Source: Streptomyces sp. CB01635 (GTDB lineage: Bacteria > Actinomycetota > Actinomycetes > Streptomycetales > Streptomycetaceae). Taken from it: a stretch of 64,000 nucleotides of DNA. Shown one piece after another: positions 35,295 to 44,472 of the stretch (within the stretch, counting starts at the first letter, position 1; each line of letters opens with the position of its first letter). Both the position numbers and the translations under genes were made by a program. The notes under the pieces are model-generated. The model had not been told where the DNA came from. It saw only the letters and a list, made by a program, of their open reading frames with translations, and made no database searches. The DNA is taken from assembly GCF_002803065.1 (NCBI RefSeq), contig NZ_NNBL01000003.1:641461-705460 (forward strand), given 5' to 3'.

Positions 35295-36079
35295 CAGCGC
35301 GCCTCGCCGCGTGCCGTCTGGAGGTGGGACGTGGCGATCTGCTGCAGGTGTACGACGTCGGCCGCGACCGTCGCGAACGTGAAACCCTCGGCGAGACGGC
35401 GGGCGGCGCTCGCGCCGTCGGCGTTGTGGATGCCGGCCGCGATGCCCGCCGTCTCGGCCGCTATGCGGACGCGGGTGAGGGCCTGCTCGAACTCGTCCTG
35501 CACGGACGGGTCGGTGGAGGACGCGCCGCCGATGGCCAGGCGCAGGTCGGACGGGCCGACGTAGATGCCGTCGAGGCCGGGGGTCGCGCAGATCTCCTCG
35601 ACGTTGGCCAGGCCGTCGGCCGTCTCGATCATCGCGAGGACGGCGGTCTGCTCGTGCGTGTCGGCCGGGTTCGGGCCGATGCGCAGCTGGGCGCGCATCG
35701 GGCCGAACGAGCGGCGGCCCAGCGGCGGATAGCGAACGGCACAGACGGCGTCGGCGGCGTCCTGCGCGGTGTCGATCAGCGGGACGATGACGGCGGTCGC
35801 GCCCGCGTCCAGGGCCTTGCCGATGTAGGTGAGGTCGTTGGCCTCGACGCGCACCACGCCGACGGCGGTGCTGCCCTTGGTGTCGGTGGCGAGGAGGTTG
35901 TTCAGCATGCCCTGGTAGCCGAAGAGACCGTGCTGGGCGTCGAAGGCCAGGTAGTCGTAGCCGACGCGGGCGAGGCGCTCGGCGGCGATCGGCGAGTCGA
36001 GCAACGACCAGTAGCCGATGAGCTGTTCGCGATTGCGCAGGGCGGCGGTGAACTCGGCAGAACTGCGGCCGGTGGCCAT
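35294..36079 (-). CDS. HpcH/HpaI-type class II aldolase
   Basis: 261 aa from ATG 36079. Conserved blocks: IGYWSLLDSPIAAERLARVG, YLAFDAQHGLFGY (catalytic His), VRVEANDLTYIGKALDAGAT, and the metal-binding MIETADGLANVEEI with GIYVGPSDLRLAIGG. Family members cleave 4-hydroxy-2-oxo acids to pyruvate (or a similar keto acid) and an aldehyde. It is linked to the dehydrogenase by a one-base overlap and to the aldo/keto reductase by a 33-bp gap, which gives a set able to handle both halves of a cleaved sugar acid. Confidence 0.92.
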   Translation of the reverse strand: MATGRSSAEFTAALRNREQLIGYWSLLDSPIAAERLARVGYDYLAFDAQHGLFGYQGMLNNLLATDTKGSTAVGVVRVEANDLTYIGKALDAGATAVIVPLIDTAQDAADAVCAVRYPPLGRRSFGPMRAQLRIGPNPADTHEQTAVLAMIETADGLANVEEICATPGLDGIYVGPSDLRLAIGGASSTDPSVQDEFEQALTRVRIAAETAGIAAGIHNADGASAARRLAEGFTFATVAADVVHLQQIATSHLQTARGEAR

Positions 36080-36112
36080 GTTGTTGTCTCCGTTACGAGG
36101 ATGGGGGCGAGG

Positions 36113-37093
36113 TCAGCGGTTGTAGGGGGGCATCGGGCCGCGCAGGCGGGCACCGACCTCGTCGCAGGCGGCCAGGACGTCTGCGGGCAGCGGGCCGGCG
36201 GCCGCGGCGGCGATGTTGGCCTTCAGGTGCTCGATCTTGGAGCCGCCGAGCAGCAGCGCGTCGGTGGAGGGCCGTGAAAGGAGCCAGCGCAGGGCCAGCT
36301 CGGTGAGCGGCAGGCCCGCGTCGGTGGCGATGCGGGTGAGGTCGGCGACGGCGCGGAACAGATCCTCGTTCCAGTACCGCTCGCGGTACATCGCGGCCAG
36401 CTTCGAGTCGCCGAAGCGCCCGCCGTCCGGGGCCTGTTCGAAGCTGTGGCGGCCTGTGAGCAGGCCGCCGCCGAGCGGGTTGTAGACCATCGTGCGCAGG
36501 CCGGTGACGGCGGCGTACTCGACGTACTCCTCCTCGATACGGCGCGCGAGAAGGTTGTGCAGCTGCTGGGCGACGACCGGGTGCGGGGCGCCGACCTCGT
36601 CGGCCACGCGGCTGAGCTCGGCGATCTGCCAGGCCGCGAAGTTGGAGACGCCGAGGGCGAGGACCTTGCCCGCCTGTACGAACTCGGCGACGGTGGCCAG
36701 GGTTTCGGCGAGCGGTGTCCTGCGGTCGGGCTGGTGCAGATAGAAGAGGTCGACGTGGTCGGTGCCCAGGCGCTTGAGGCTTCCGTCGAGCGCGGTGCGC
36801 AGGCCCTCGGCACAGAGCGGCGCGTGGTCGCCCTGGTCGGGGTGCGGGATGCCGGCCTTGGTGGCGAGCACCACCCGGTCGCGTCGGCCGGGCAGCAGCT
36901 CGGCGAGGATGCGCTCACTCTCGCCGCCCGCGTAGCCGTTGGCGGTGTCCACGCCGGTGATGCCGGCGTCGAGCGCGGCGTCCAGCATCGCGGCGGCCGT
37001 CGAGCGGTCCGCGGTGTCGCCGAAGGTCATCGTGCCGAGGACGAGAGGGGACAACGGGACAGGGACGTGCGGGAGTTCAAGGCCGACGGTCAC
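36113..37093 (-). CDS. Aldo/keto reductase
   Basis: 326 aa. GTG 37093 is chosen, since GGAAGGA lies just upstream. An ATG at 37186 is also in frame, but the sequence between is a tandem repeat that would give an unlikely His-Pro-His tract. The AKR tetrad is visible: Asp in GVDTANGYAGGES with Tyr following, Lys in VLATKAGIPHPDQ, and His in DLFYLHQPDRRTPL. NADPH-binding residues lie near the C-terminal LLLGGSKIEHLKAN. It reduces an aldehyde or ketone with NADPH. First gene of the minus-strand set. Confidence 0.92.
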   Translation of the reverse strand: MTVGLELPHVPVPLSPLVLGTMTFGDTADRSTAAAMLDAALDAGITGVDTANGYAGGESERILAELLPGRRDRVVLATKAGIPHPDQGDHAPLCAEGLRTALDGSLKRLGTDHVDLFYLHQPDRRTPLAETLATVAEFVQAGKVLALGVSNFAAWQIAELSRVADEVGAPHPVVAQQLHNLLARRIEEEYVEYAAVTGLRTMVYNPLGGGLLTGRHSFEQAPDGGRFGDSKLAAMYRERYWNEDLFRAVADLTRIATDAGLPLTELALRWLLSRPSTDALLLGGSKIEHLKANIAAAAAGPLPADVLAACDEVGARLRGPMPPYNR

Positions 37094-37108
37094 GGCGGGT
37101 TCCTTCCG

Positions 37109-37198
37109 GTGCGGGTGGTGCGGGTGGTGCGGGTGGTGCGGGTGGTGCGGGTGGTGCGGGTGGTGCGGGTGGTGCGGGTGGCGCAAGTGGTGCGGGTC
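37109..37198. repeat. 9-bp tandem repeat array (GTGCGGGTG, about ten copies)
   Basis: About eight perfect and two degenerate copies, starting 15 bases upstream of the aldo/keto reductase start codon and its ribosome site. The array occupies the leader of that gene. On the minus strand it would read His-Pro-His repeatedly. Copy number is probably variable between isolates. The rest of the 37094-37548 gap is low-complexity GTGCGG-rich DNA plus two palindromes. Confidence 0.93.
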
Positions 37199-37220
37199 GT
37201 GCTCGTACGCGATCTCGTGC

Positions 37221-37236
37221 GTGATGTGCGCATCAC
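37221..37236. promoter_or_regulatory. Palindrome, candidate operator in the divergent region
   Basis: GTGATG, four bases (TGCG), CATCAC: perfect arms, 128 bases upstream of the aldo/keto reductase start and just beyond the tandem array. Confidence 0.4.
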
Positions 37237-37448
37237 GGGTGGTGTGGCGTGCGGCTGCGCGGCTTCGACCGGTCGCCGCGGTGGTTCCCGGCGGTGCGCT
37301 GCACTGCGGCCATGTGCGGTGCGATGTGCTGCGATGTGCGGTGCAAGCCGGTGTGCGCCGTGCTGTGTGAGCCGGTACGCGTCGCGTCCACGAGGGCGAC
37401 GCGGTCTGCGGGTGGGGGCCGTCGGCGCCACCGGAACGCTCGCACGAC

Positions 37449-37463
37449 TGCGTGAATCACGCA
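37449..37463. promoter_or_regulatory. Palindrome, candidate operator upstream of the sugar-acid kinase
   Basis: TGCGTGA, A, TCACGCA: a perfect 15-bp palindrome 86 bases before the kinase start. TTCGCGCAAT-like AT-containing sequence follows, which may hold the promoter. The DeoR or a GntR/LacI-type regulator are possible binders; both palindromes share a GTGA core. Confidence 0.5.
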
Positions 37464-37548
37464 AGAGGTCTCGCGCAGTTCGCGCAATCTGTGCCATGAT
37501 CCGGACCGGGCCGCCCAACGCCGGGCGCGCCCAAGGAGGTTCGATCCC

Positions 37549-38805
37549 GTGGCTTCCCTGCCCCCGCCCCCACGCCCGTCCGTCCCGCCGTCCGTGTCTG
37601 TGCCCGTACCGCGGTACGTCCTCGCGCTCGCGGACGACCTGTCCGGCGCGGCCGAGACCGCCTGTGCGCTCGGCGGTCCCGTCCGTCTGTCGCTCACCGC
37701 CGCCGACGTGGCCGAGAGCCCTGCTGCGCACGACCTCGTCGTGGACCTGGACACCCGGCACCTGCCGACCGCCGAGGCGGCGTACGCCGTACGGACGGCG
37801 CTGCGCGCGGCGCAGGCCGGCCCGCCCCGGCTGCTGTACAAGAAGGTCGACTCACAGCTGCGCGGCCACCTCGCCGCGGAGGCAGCCGCCTACGCCGAAG
37901 GGGCCGGGGCCGTCGTCATCGCCCCCGCGCTGCCCGCAGCCGGGCGCACCGTGACCGGCGGCGTGGTGCACGTGAACGGTGTTCCGCTGCACTGCACCGA
38001 CGGCTGGCGCGCGGAGCGCGCGGCCGCGCCCCGCTCGCTCCCCGAGGCGCTGTCCGGCCTGCCGGTCCGAACGGTTCCCCTCGACGTCGTACGGTCCGAA
38101 CCCGCCGTACTGGAAGTGGCGTTCCGGCGGATCGCCGACTCCGGTGCGCACCCCGCTCCGGACGCCGAGACAGACGCCGACCTGGATGCCGTGGCCGCGG
38201 CGGCGCTGCGGCTCGGCCCCGGATTCCGGCTCCTGGGCAGCGCTGGTCTGGCACTCGCGCTCGGGCGCGCGCTGGTGCGTCCCGCTCCCGTCACCCACCC
38301 GCCCGACCCCGCCCAGGACCGCACCCCGCTGCTTTTCGTCGTCGGGACCGCCGAGCCCGCCGCGGTTGCGCAGATCGCGCACCTCACGGCGCTCGGCGCT
38401 CACCATGTGCCGCTGGATCCGGCCGACTTGGCGGCGGGCGCCGTCCGCCTGCCGCGCATCGCCGCCGCCCCTGCCCTGACCGTGCTGTCCATCGACAGTT
38501 CGGCAGGACTGCGCCCGGGCGCGGGGCGGTCCCTCAGCGCCGCCCTGGGCGCACTCGCCGCTGCGTACCCGGGCCGCCCCGACCTCGTCCTGACCGGCGG
38601 CGAGACCGCTCGCACCACCCTGGATGCCCTGGGAATACGGGAGTTGGAGCCGCTCGGCGAGATCCACCACGGCGCCGTCCACTCCCGCACCCCTGACGGC
38701 CGCCGCGTCGTCACCCGCCCCGGCAGCTACGGCGCCGAGGACTCGCTGCTGCGCATCGCTGCCGCGCTACGACCCCGCCTGGCTGCCGCCCCGGCAGCCA
38801 CCTGA
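37549..38805 (+). CDS. Four-carbon acid sugar kinase family protein (DUF1537; DtnK/OtnK-like)
   Basis: 418 aa from GTG 37549 (AAGGAGG nine bases upstream). Family blocks: LALADDLSGAAETACALG near the N-terminus, LLYKKVDSQLRGHLAAE (binding of the acid), GGVVHVNGVPL, and the C-terminal nucleotide-binding stretch LVLTGGETARTTLDALGI. Members phosphorylate D-threonate, D-erythronate or L-threonate at C4 using ATP. Pairing with a PdxA2-type dehydrogenase directly downstream (38 bp) points to D-threonate or D-erythronate, whose 4-phosphate the next enzyme oxidises. Confidence 0.92.
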   Translation: MASLPPPPRPSVPPSVSVPVPRYVLALADDLSGAAETACALGGPVRLSLTAADVAESPAAHDLVVDLDTRHLPTAEAAYAVRTALRAAQAGPPRLLYKKVDSQLRGHLAAEAAAYAEGAGAVVIAPALPAAGRTVTGGVVHVNGVPLHCTDGWRAERAAAPRSLPEALSGLPVRTVPLDVVRSEPAVLEVAFRRIADSGAHPAPDAETDADLDAVAAAALRLGPGFRLLGSAGLALALGRALVRPAPVTHPPDPAQDRTPLLFVVGTAEPAAVAQIAHLTALGAHHVPLDPADLAAGAVRLPRIAAAPALTVLSIDSSAGLRPGAGRSLSAALGALAAAYPGRPDLVLTGGETARTTLDALGIRELEPLGEIHHGAVHSRTPDGRRVVTRPGSYGAEDSLLRIAAALRPRLAAAPAAT

Positions 38806-38843
38806 CCCCTTCACCACCCGCCTCCCGTCAAGGAGTTGTCCGT

Positions 38844-39857
38844 ATGAGCACCCCCCTCCCTCTCATCGCCGTCACCATGGGTGACGGTGCCGGCGTCGGC
38901 CCCGAGGTCGTCATCGTGGCCCTGCTCGACGACGCCGTCCTCACCCGCTGCCGTCCGGTCGTGATCGGCGACGCGCAGCGGCTGCGCGAGGCCGCCCGCA
39001 TTCTTGGTCTGGGCTGCGAGATCGCCGCCGTCGACCACCCGCGCGACGCCGAGTTCACGCCGGGCCGCGTCAATGTCGTCGACCTCGGCCTGCTCCCCGC
39101 CGACCTGCCCTGGGGCAAGCTGTCGCCGATCGCGGGCGACGCCGCGTACGCGTACATCGCGCGTGCCGCCGAACTCGCCGTGGCAGGGGACGTGCACGCC
39201 ATCTGCACCGCCCCCCTCAACAAGGAGGCCCTGTATGCCGCGGGCCACATCTACCCCGGTCACACCGAACTCCTCGCCCATCTGACCGGGACCGAGGAGG
39301 TCTCGATGATGCTCTCCACCGAGAAGGTGAAGGTCATCCACGTCACCACGCACATCGGCCTGATCGACGCCGTCAACCGCATCGAACCGGGCCTCGTCGA
39401 GCGCACGGTGCGCCGAGGTCACGAGGCCATGGTGCGCGCCGGCACCCCGAACCCCGTCATCGGAGTCTGCGGCATCAACCCGCACGCGGGCGAGAACGGC
39501 CTGTTCGGGTACGGCGAGGAGGGCGAGAAGATCGTCCCGGCCCTCGAGAAGCTCCGGGCCGAGGGCGTCGACGCCCGCGGCCCGCTCCCCGCCGACACCG
39601 CCTTCTTCCTCGCCGCGCGTGGCGACTACGACCTGATCGTGGCGATGTACCACGACCAGGGCCACGGCCCGGTCAAGGTCCTGGGCATCGAGGCGGGTGT
39701 CAATCTCACCGTGGGACTGCCCGTCATCCGCACGTCCGTCGACCACGGCACCGCGTTCGACATCGCCGGAACGGGCGCGGCGGAGGCCGGTAGCATGGTC
39801 GAGGCGCTGCGCCAGGCGGCTGAGATGGCGACGGCGCCGGTCGCTCCGGCGGCCTGA
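38844..39857 (+). CDS. pdxA2: 4-phospho-D-threonate/D-erythronate 3-dehydrogenase (PdxA2-like)
   Basis: 337 aa from ATG 38844. PdxA family features: VTMGDGAGVGPEVVIVAL (PdxA usually GDPAGIGPE), AICTAPLNKEALYAAGH, the metal-binding His in IYPGHTELLAHLTG, then INPHAGENGLFGYGEEG and MYHDQGHGPVKVLG. True pyridoxine PdxA has a different neighbourhood; adjacency to a DUF1537 kinase is the mark of PdxA2 proteins. These oxidise a 4-phospho-aldonate at C3 with NAD; the beta-keto acid then loses CO2 to give dihydroxyacetone phosphate. Confidence 0.91.
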   Translation: MSTPLPLIAVTMGDGAGVGPEVVIVALLDDAVLTRCRPVVIGDAQRLREAARILGLGCEIAAVDHPRDAEFTPGRVNVVDLGLLPADLPWGKLSPIAGDAAYAYIARAAELAVAGDVHAICTAPLNKEALYAAGHIYPGHTELLAHLTGTEEVSMMLSTEKVKVIHVTTHIGLIDAVNRIEPGLVERTVRRGHEAMVRAGTPNPVIGVCGINPHAGENGLFGYGEEGEKIVPALEKLRAEGVDARGPLPADTAFFLAARGDYDLIVAMYHDQGHGPVKVLGIEAGVNLTVGLPVIRTSVDHGTAFDIAGTGAAEAGSMVEALRQAAEMATAPVAPAA

Positions 39858-39908
39858 ACCGCCGTCCCCTGCACCGCCGTTACCACCGCACCGTAGAGGA
39901 CTCCGTAG

Positions 39909-40691
39909 ATGCCGCCGACCACATCCCAGGCACGACGCGACCGCATCGTCCACCTCGCCACCACCACCGGCCTCGCCAGCGTCGAGGAACTCTCGCAGCT
40001 CTTCGACGTCACCCCCTCGACCATCCGCCGCGACCTCGCCCGCCTCACCACGGAGGGCCGCCTCGCGCGCACCTACGGCGGCGCGATGGCGCTGTCCGCG
40101 CACCCCGAGGCGTCGCTGCGGCAGCGCACGGGGGAGGCGTACGAGGAGAAGCGGGCCATCGCGCAGTGGGCCGCCCGGCAGGTCGAGCCGGGCGAGACCC
40201 TACTCCTCGACGCCGGTACGACGGTGGGCGCGCTGGCCCACGAGCTGCGCGGTGCCAAGGATTTGACGGTCGCGACCACGGGCCTGACGGCCCTGCACGC
40301 CCTCGCGGACGCGGAAGGCGTGGACGTCGAATGCCTCGGCGGCACGCTCCGCCCGCTCAGCCAGGGTTTCGTCGGCCCGCTCACGGAGGCCGCGCTCGAG
40401 CACATGTCCTTCGACCGGGTCTTCCTCGGCGCCGACGGCGTCACCGTCGACCGCGGCATCTGCGAGGCGGACCTGCGCCAGACCCGCCTCAAGGAGCTGA
40501 TGGCCCGCCGCGCCGACCGGGTCTACGTACTCGCCCACGGCGCCAAGCTGGGGCGCGCGCCGTTCCACGCCTGGGCGAAACTGCGGAAGGAGTGGACCCT
40601 GGTCACGGACGCATCGGCGCCCGACGCACAGATCCGCGCCTTCGGGGCGAGCGGGGTGCGGGTCGAGATCGCCCCGCCCGCGGGGGCGTGA
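39909..40691 (+). CDS. DeoR/GlpR-family transcriptional regulator
   Basis: 260 aa from ATG 39909. N-terminal DeoR helix-turn-helix (RRDRIVHLATTTGLASVEEL, QLFDVTPSTIRRDLARLTTE, GRLARTYGGAM). C-terminal sugar-isomerase-like sensor (LLLDAGTTVGALAHELRGAK, LTVATTGLTALHALAD, FLGADGVTVDRGICEAD). Members are repressors relieved by a phosphorylated sugar. Co-transcription with the kinase and PdxA2-like genes suggests that a 4-phosphorylated acid is the inducer. Candidate operators lie in the divergent region at 37221-37463. Confidence 0.93.
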   Translation: MPPTTSQARRDRIVHLATTTGLASVEELSQLFDVTPSTIRRDLARLTTEGRLARTYGGAMALSAHPEASLRQRTGEAYEEKRAIAQWAARQVEPGETLLLDAGTTVGALAHELRGAKDLTVATTGLTALHALADAEGVDVECLGGTLRPLSQGFVGPLTEAALEHMSFDRVFLGADGVTVDRGICEADLRQTRLKELMARRADRVYVLAHGAKLGRAPFHAWAKLRKEWTLVTDASAPDAQIRAFGASGVRVEIAPPAGA

Positions 40692-40813
40692 CGGAACGGT
40701 AGTCGCCGATCCTGACGTGCCTGTCCGTTGCGCCCCTTGGGCCCGCACGGATCTGTGGCGTCCGGGGCCTCGGACGTCCACCATTCCGTCCGGCGACGCC
40801 GCAATGCCGGCCG

Positions 40814-40899
40814 TCAGCCGCCTCGGCGCGGTCGGTCCAGGTCGAGCACCACCTTGCCGATCGCCTCGCCCGTGCGCGGCCGCCCCACCTTCGCGTCCG
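40814..40899 (-). pseudogene. Fragment of an MDR (quinone reductase/alcohol dehydrogenase) C-terminus
   Basis: In the minus-strand frame ending at the TGA 40816-40814, the only coding-like peptide is GRPRTGEAIGKVVLDLDRP, the end block of zinc-type/quinone oxidoreductases (GEAxGKVVLxL). Nothing recognisable precedes it. It is part of the 40692-41324 stretch, which holds no intact gene. Confidence 0.4.
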
Positions 40900-40904
40900 T
40901 GCCG

Positions 40905-41181
40905 GGTCAGCACCTGGAGGAGGCCAGCCGGGCACTCGCCGGTCTGCGCGAGGTGCGCTCCAGCGCCATCAGGGCGGTCCCGCACAACCTGGTCGTCGAC
41001 GCCTGGCTGGGCACACTGCGCGACGTGCACACCTTCGAGGCGCACGTGTCACGCAGGCTGCCGCGCCTGACGGTCACCGACCCGCTCAGTGGTGCTGCGC
41101 ACGGTCAAGCACATGGGCCGGCTCCTGGACCGCGACGGACACGGCGTGGGGGCCATGCCGCTGCGGCATCCGGAGGGCTGA
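40905..41181 (+). pseudogene. Remnant of an Lrp/AsnC-family regulator (RAM domain)
   Basis: One frame reads LEEASRALAGLREVRSSAIR, then AVPHNLVVDAWLGTLRDVHT and FEAHVSRRLPRLTVTD, like the C-terminal RAM domain of Lrp/AsnC regulators. After about 41090 the match moves to another frame (VLRTVKHMGRLLDRDGHGVG to a stop at 41181), so there is a frameshift. The N-terminal helix-turn-helix is absent, replaced by the MDR fragment on the other strand. Confidence 0.55.
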
Positions 41182-41324
41182 ACAGCTCGCGGCCCCGCCG
41201 TCCGCCGTCGCCGCTGGGGAGCGCGCCGACAACACGTCATGAGACGGGAAGTCGAGGGTCGATCGGCCATGATCAAAAGGGAGAGCCAGGAGCAGCGTCG
41301 GATCGAGTGTGCGGGGAGATGGTC

Positions 41325-42896
41325 GTGGACACGGACTCAGAGCACAGCGCGGAGCAGCTGCACTGTCTGGTGACCGGAGCGTCCGGGTACATCGGAGGTC
41401 GCCTGGTTCCGGAACTGCTGGAGGCCGGTCATCGGGTGCGGTGCCTGGCCCGCTCTCCGCGCAAACTGCGTGACCATCCATGGGCGGGAGACACCGAGGT
41501 ACTCCATGGTGACGTCACCGACGCCGAGTCGGTCGCCGCGGCCATGCGCGGGATCGATGTCGCGTACTACCTGGTGCACTCCCTCGGATCCGGCTCCGGG
41601 TTCGAGGACACCGACCGGCGCGCGGCCCGGATCTTCGCCGACCGGGCACACGCTGCCGGCGTACGGCGCATCGTCTACCTCGGCGGGCTCACTCCGCAGG
41701 ACGTACCCGAGCAAGATCTTTCCCCGCACCTGCGCTCCAGGGCTGAGGTCGGTCGCATCTTCCTCGACGCCCCGGTGCCCGCCACCGTGCTGAGGGCCGG
41801 TGTGGTGATCGGCTCGGGATCGGCGTCCTTCGAGATGCTGCGCTATCTGACCGAGCGGCTGCCGGTGATGGTCACCCCCAGCTGGGTCCACACCCGCACG
41901 CAGCCCATCGGGGTCCGCGACGTGCTGCGCTATCTCGTCGGCTCGGCCACCATGCCGACCGACGTCGACCGGGCTTTCGACATCGGCGGGCCGGACGTGC
42001 TGACCTATCGGGAGATGATGCGCCGCTACTCCGAGGTCGCCGGACTGCGGCGGCGGATCATCTTGCCGGTGCCCGTGCTCACTCCGCGGCTGTCCAGCCA
42101 CTGGGTCGGCCTCGTGACGCCGGTACCGGCATCCATCGCCCGGCCCCTGACGGAGTCGCTCCGCCACGAGGTCGTCTGCCACGAGCACGACATCGCCTGC
42201 TACGTCCCCGACCCCCCGGGCCGGCCCCTGCCGTTCGACGAGGCGCTGGCCCTGGCGCTGCGGAGGGTACGGGAGGCGCAGGTCGCCACCCGGTGGTCGT
42301 CCGCCGCTCTCCCCGGGGCGCCCAGCGATCCGCTGCCCACCGACCCCGACTGGGCCGGCGGCAGCCTCTACGAGGACGAGCGGCAACTGCCTGTCGAGGC
42401 ATCCCGGGAGGCCCTGTGGAAGGTGATCGAGGGCATCGGCGGTGACAACGGCTGGTACTCCTTCCCGCTGGCCTGGGCGGTCCGCGGCTGGCTGGACCGC
42501 TTCATGGGCGGAGTCGGCCTGCGCCGCGGACGACGCGACGCGGAGCGTTTGCGGGTCGGCGACTCGCTGGACTTCTGGCGGGTCGAGGAGATCGAGCCCC
42601 TACAACTACTGCGGCTGCGCGCGGAGATGCGGCTGCCGGGCCTGGCGTGGCTGGAGATGTATGTCGAGACGGGCGCCGAGGGCGGTACCCGCTACCGGCA
42701 GCGCGCTCTGTTCCACCCCCGCGGCCTCCTGGGCCATGCCTACTGGTGGTCCGTCTCTCCCTTCCATGCCGTCGTCTTCGGCGGCATGGCCCGCAACATC
42801 ACCCGAGCCGCCGCCAAGGGCATGAGCGCGCGGGGGAGCGCGTCACCCGCCGGCCGCATCCGGCGTTCACGCCGCGGGCGAAGACTGCGGCAGTAG
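41325..42896 (+). CDS. SDR-family NAD(P)-binding oxidoreductase with DUF2867 domain
   Basis: About 523 aa. GTG 41325 has GGGGAG six bases before it and is preferred to ATG 41319, which overlaps that site. The atypical-SDR Rossmann domain begins CLVTGASGYIGGRLVPELLE and includes YLVHSLGSGSGFEDTDRRAA and YLGGLTPQDVP. From about residue 340 a DUF2867 region follows (SLYEDERQLPVEASREALWK; LAWLEMYVETG; YRQRALFHPRGLLGHAYWW). This two-domain arrangement is widespread in actinobacteria, and its substrate is not established. Convergent with the amidase gene. Confidence 0.88.
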   Translation: MDTDSEHSAEQLHCLVTGASGYIGGRLVPELLEAGHRVRCLARSPRKLRDHPWAGDTEVLHGDVTDAESVAAAMRGIDVAYYLVHSLGSGSGFEDTDRRAARIFADRAHAAGVRRIVYLGGLTPQDVPEQDLSPHLRSRAEVGRIFLDAPVPATVLRAGVVIGSGSASFEMLRYLTERLPVMVTPSWVHTRTQPIGVRDVLRYLVGSATMPTDVDRAFDIGGPDVLTYREMMRRYSEVAGLRRRIILPVPVLTPRLSSHWVGLVTPVPASIARPLTESLRHEVVCHEHDIACYVPDPPGRPLPFDEALALALRRVREAQVATRWSSAALPGAPSDPLPTDPDWAGGSLYEDERQLPVEASREALWKVIEGIGGDNGWYSFPLAWAVRGWLDRFMGGVGLRRGRRDAERLRVGDSLDFWRVEEIEPLQLLRLRAEMRLPGLAWLEMYVETGAEGGTRYRQRALFHPRGLLGHAYWWSVSPFHAVVFGGMARNITRAAAKGMSARGSASPAGRIRRSRRGRRLRQ

Positions 42897-42920
42897 GCAG
42901 GTGCACCCCCGGCCGCGGGA

Positions 42921-44360
42921 TCAGCTGACAGGCGGGCGTCGAGTGGCCCAGGGGAGTGCGAGTTCGAGGGTGCGGGACACCTGGAGCAGGAGGTCCTCCC
43001 GCCAGGGCGCGGCGACGATCTGTACGCCGACGGGCAGGCCGGTGGCCTCGTCGTGGTGGATGGGGAGGGAGATCGCCGGCTGGCCGGTCACGTTGAACAC
43101 CGACGTGAACACCCCCATCGGGTAGCTGTTCCGCAGTGCCCTCAGGGGATCGTCGTCGGTGCCTGTCCGCCAGGCACCGACGAGCGGCGGAAGACAGGCC
43201 ATCGTCGGCGTCACGAGGAGGTCGAAGCCGGCGAGGAAGCCTTCGACGATGCGCCGAGAGAGCTGCTGGGTCTTCCGCACCCCTTCCGCGTACGCCCACG
43301 AGTCGATCGCTCGTGCCGCCGCACGCAGGGCGCGATTGTGCGGCTCGACCTGGTCCGGCTCCGCGAGCGCGATTCCGGCACCGCCGACGTTCCACAGGGT
43401 CGTGAACGCCGTGACCAGCTCGTCGGTCGGGGGCAGCGGAAGAGGGGTGTCGACGAGGTGCGCTCCGGACGATTCGAGCGTCCGGAGAGTTCTGTCGACA
43501 GCTGCGATACACGCCGGGTGCACGCGGATCCCGTCGATGGGGGAGTCGGTGAGCGCGCCGATCCGCAGCCCGGTCGGAAGGTCCGTCCTCAGCGCGGCGG
43601 CGAAGGACGTGCGCGGCGTCGGAGGCGACCACCACGCGGCCGGATCGTGACACGCCAGCACATCGAGGGCCGCCGCGGCGTCCGCCACCGAGTGGGTGAG
43701 CACGCCGCTGGTGCCGAGACCCTCCACCTCCACGACGGCGTTGGTGACCAGGCCGCGGGTGGGTTTGAGGCCGACGAGGCCGTTGCACGACGCGGGGATC
43801 CGAATCGACCCGCCGCCGTCCTCCGCGTGGGCTATGGGCGCCATCCCGGCGGCGACGGCGGCGCCCGCTCCGCTCGACGACCCGCCGGGCGTGCGGTCCG
43901 GGTCCCACGGGTTGCGCGAGATGCCCAGGGCAGTGCTCTCGGTGAAGGGCAGGCTGCCGAACTCGGAGGTGGTGGTTTTGCCGAGCAGGACGAAGCCCGC
44001 GTCCGCGAACCGTCGCACGACAGGGTCCGATGCCTGCGCCGGTGCCTGTCCGGCGCCTGCGGACCCGTAGGTGGTGGGCCAACCGGCGACGTCGACAAGG
44101 TCCTTGACCGGCAGCGGGACGCCGTGGAACGGCGGGAGGTCGTCGGCCGACGTGGCCCTCGCCACTGCGTCGGCCGCGGCGGACGCGGCTTTGCGGACGT
44201 CGTCGTCGGCCCGGTGGCAGAAGGCGTTGAGGTCGGGGTCGAGCCGGTCCATCCGCTCGAGGAAGCAGTCGGCCACCTCGACGGGGCTCACCTCCTTGCG
44301 GCGGACGGCCGCGGCGAGTTCGACGGCGGGCATGAACGGGTCGATCGGCGAATGCGTCAC
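42921..44360 (-). CDS. Amidase (amidase-signature family)
   Basis: 479 aa from ATG 44360. The amidase-signature Ser-Ser-Lys triad is intact: Lys in [16 protein letters not shown] (about 86), cis-Ser and nucleophile Ser in [17 protein letters not shown] and [40 protein letters not shown] is the usual C-terminal block. It hydrolyses a carboxamide; the GatA subunit role is unlikely as no gatB or gatC is adjacent. It is divergent from an AraC-type regulator that probably controls it. Confidence 0.93.
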   Translation of the reverse strand: MTHSPIDPFMPAVELAAAVRRKEVSPVEVADCFLERMDRLDPDLNAFCHRADDDVRKAASAAADAVARATSADDLPPFHGVPLPVKDLVDVAGWPTTYGSAGAGQAPAQASDPVVRRFADAGFVLLGKTTTSEFGSLPFTESTALGISRNPWDPDRTPGGSSSGAGAAVAAGMAPIAHAEDGGGSIRIPASCNGLVGLKPTRGLVTNAVVEVEGLGTSGVLTHSVADAAAALDVLACHDPAAWWSPPTPRTSFAAALRTDLPTGLRIGALTDSPIDGIRVHPACIAAVDRTLRTLESSGAHLVDTPLPLPPTDELVTAFTTLWNVGGAGIALAEPDQVEPHNRALRAAARAIDSWAYAEGVRKTQQLSRRIVEGFLAGFDLLVTPTMACLPPLVGAWRTGTDDDPLRALRNSYPMGVFTSVFNVTGQPAISLPIHHDEATGLPVGVQIVAAPWREDLLLQVSRTLELALPWATRRPPVS

Positions 44361-44472
44361 GAGAGTTCCCTTCTGGTGCGGGGCTTGCAGGGCCTACGGG
44401 GCCTGCGGGAGCCGTCAGTGTCGTCGCGTCTCGACCGTCGCGTCTTGGACGAATGTCCCGTAACTTGGCGCC

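Noticed and set aside
36113..37186. Aldo/keto reductase start at ATG 37186, giving a His-Pro-His N-terminus
   Set aside because: The extension is only the tandem repeat; the ribosome site and family N-terminus support GTG 37093.
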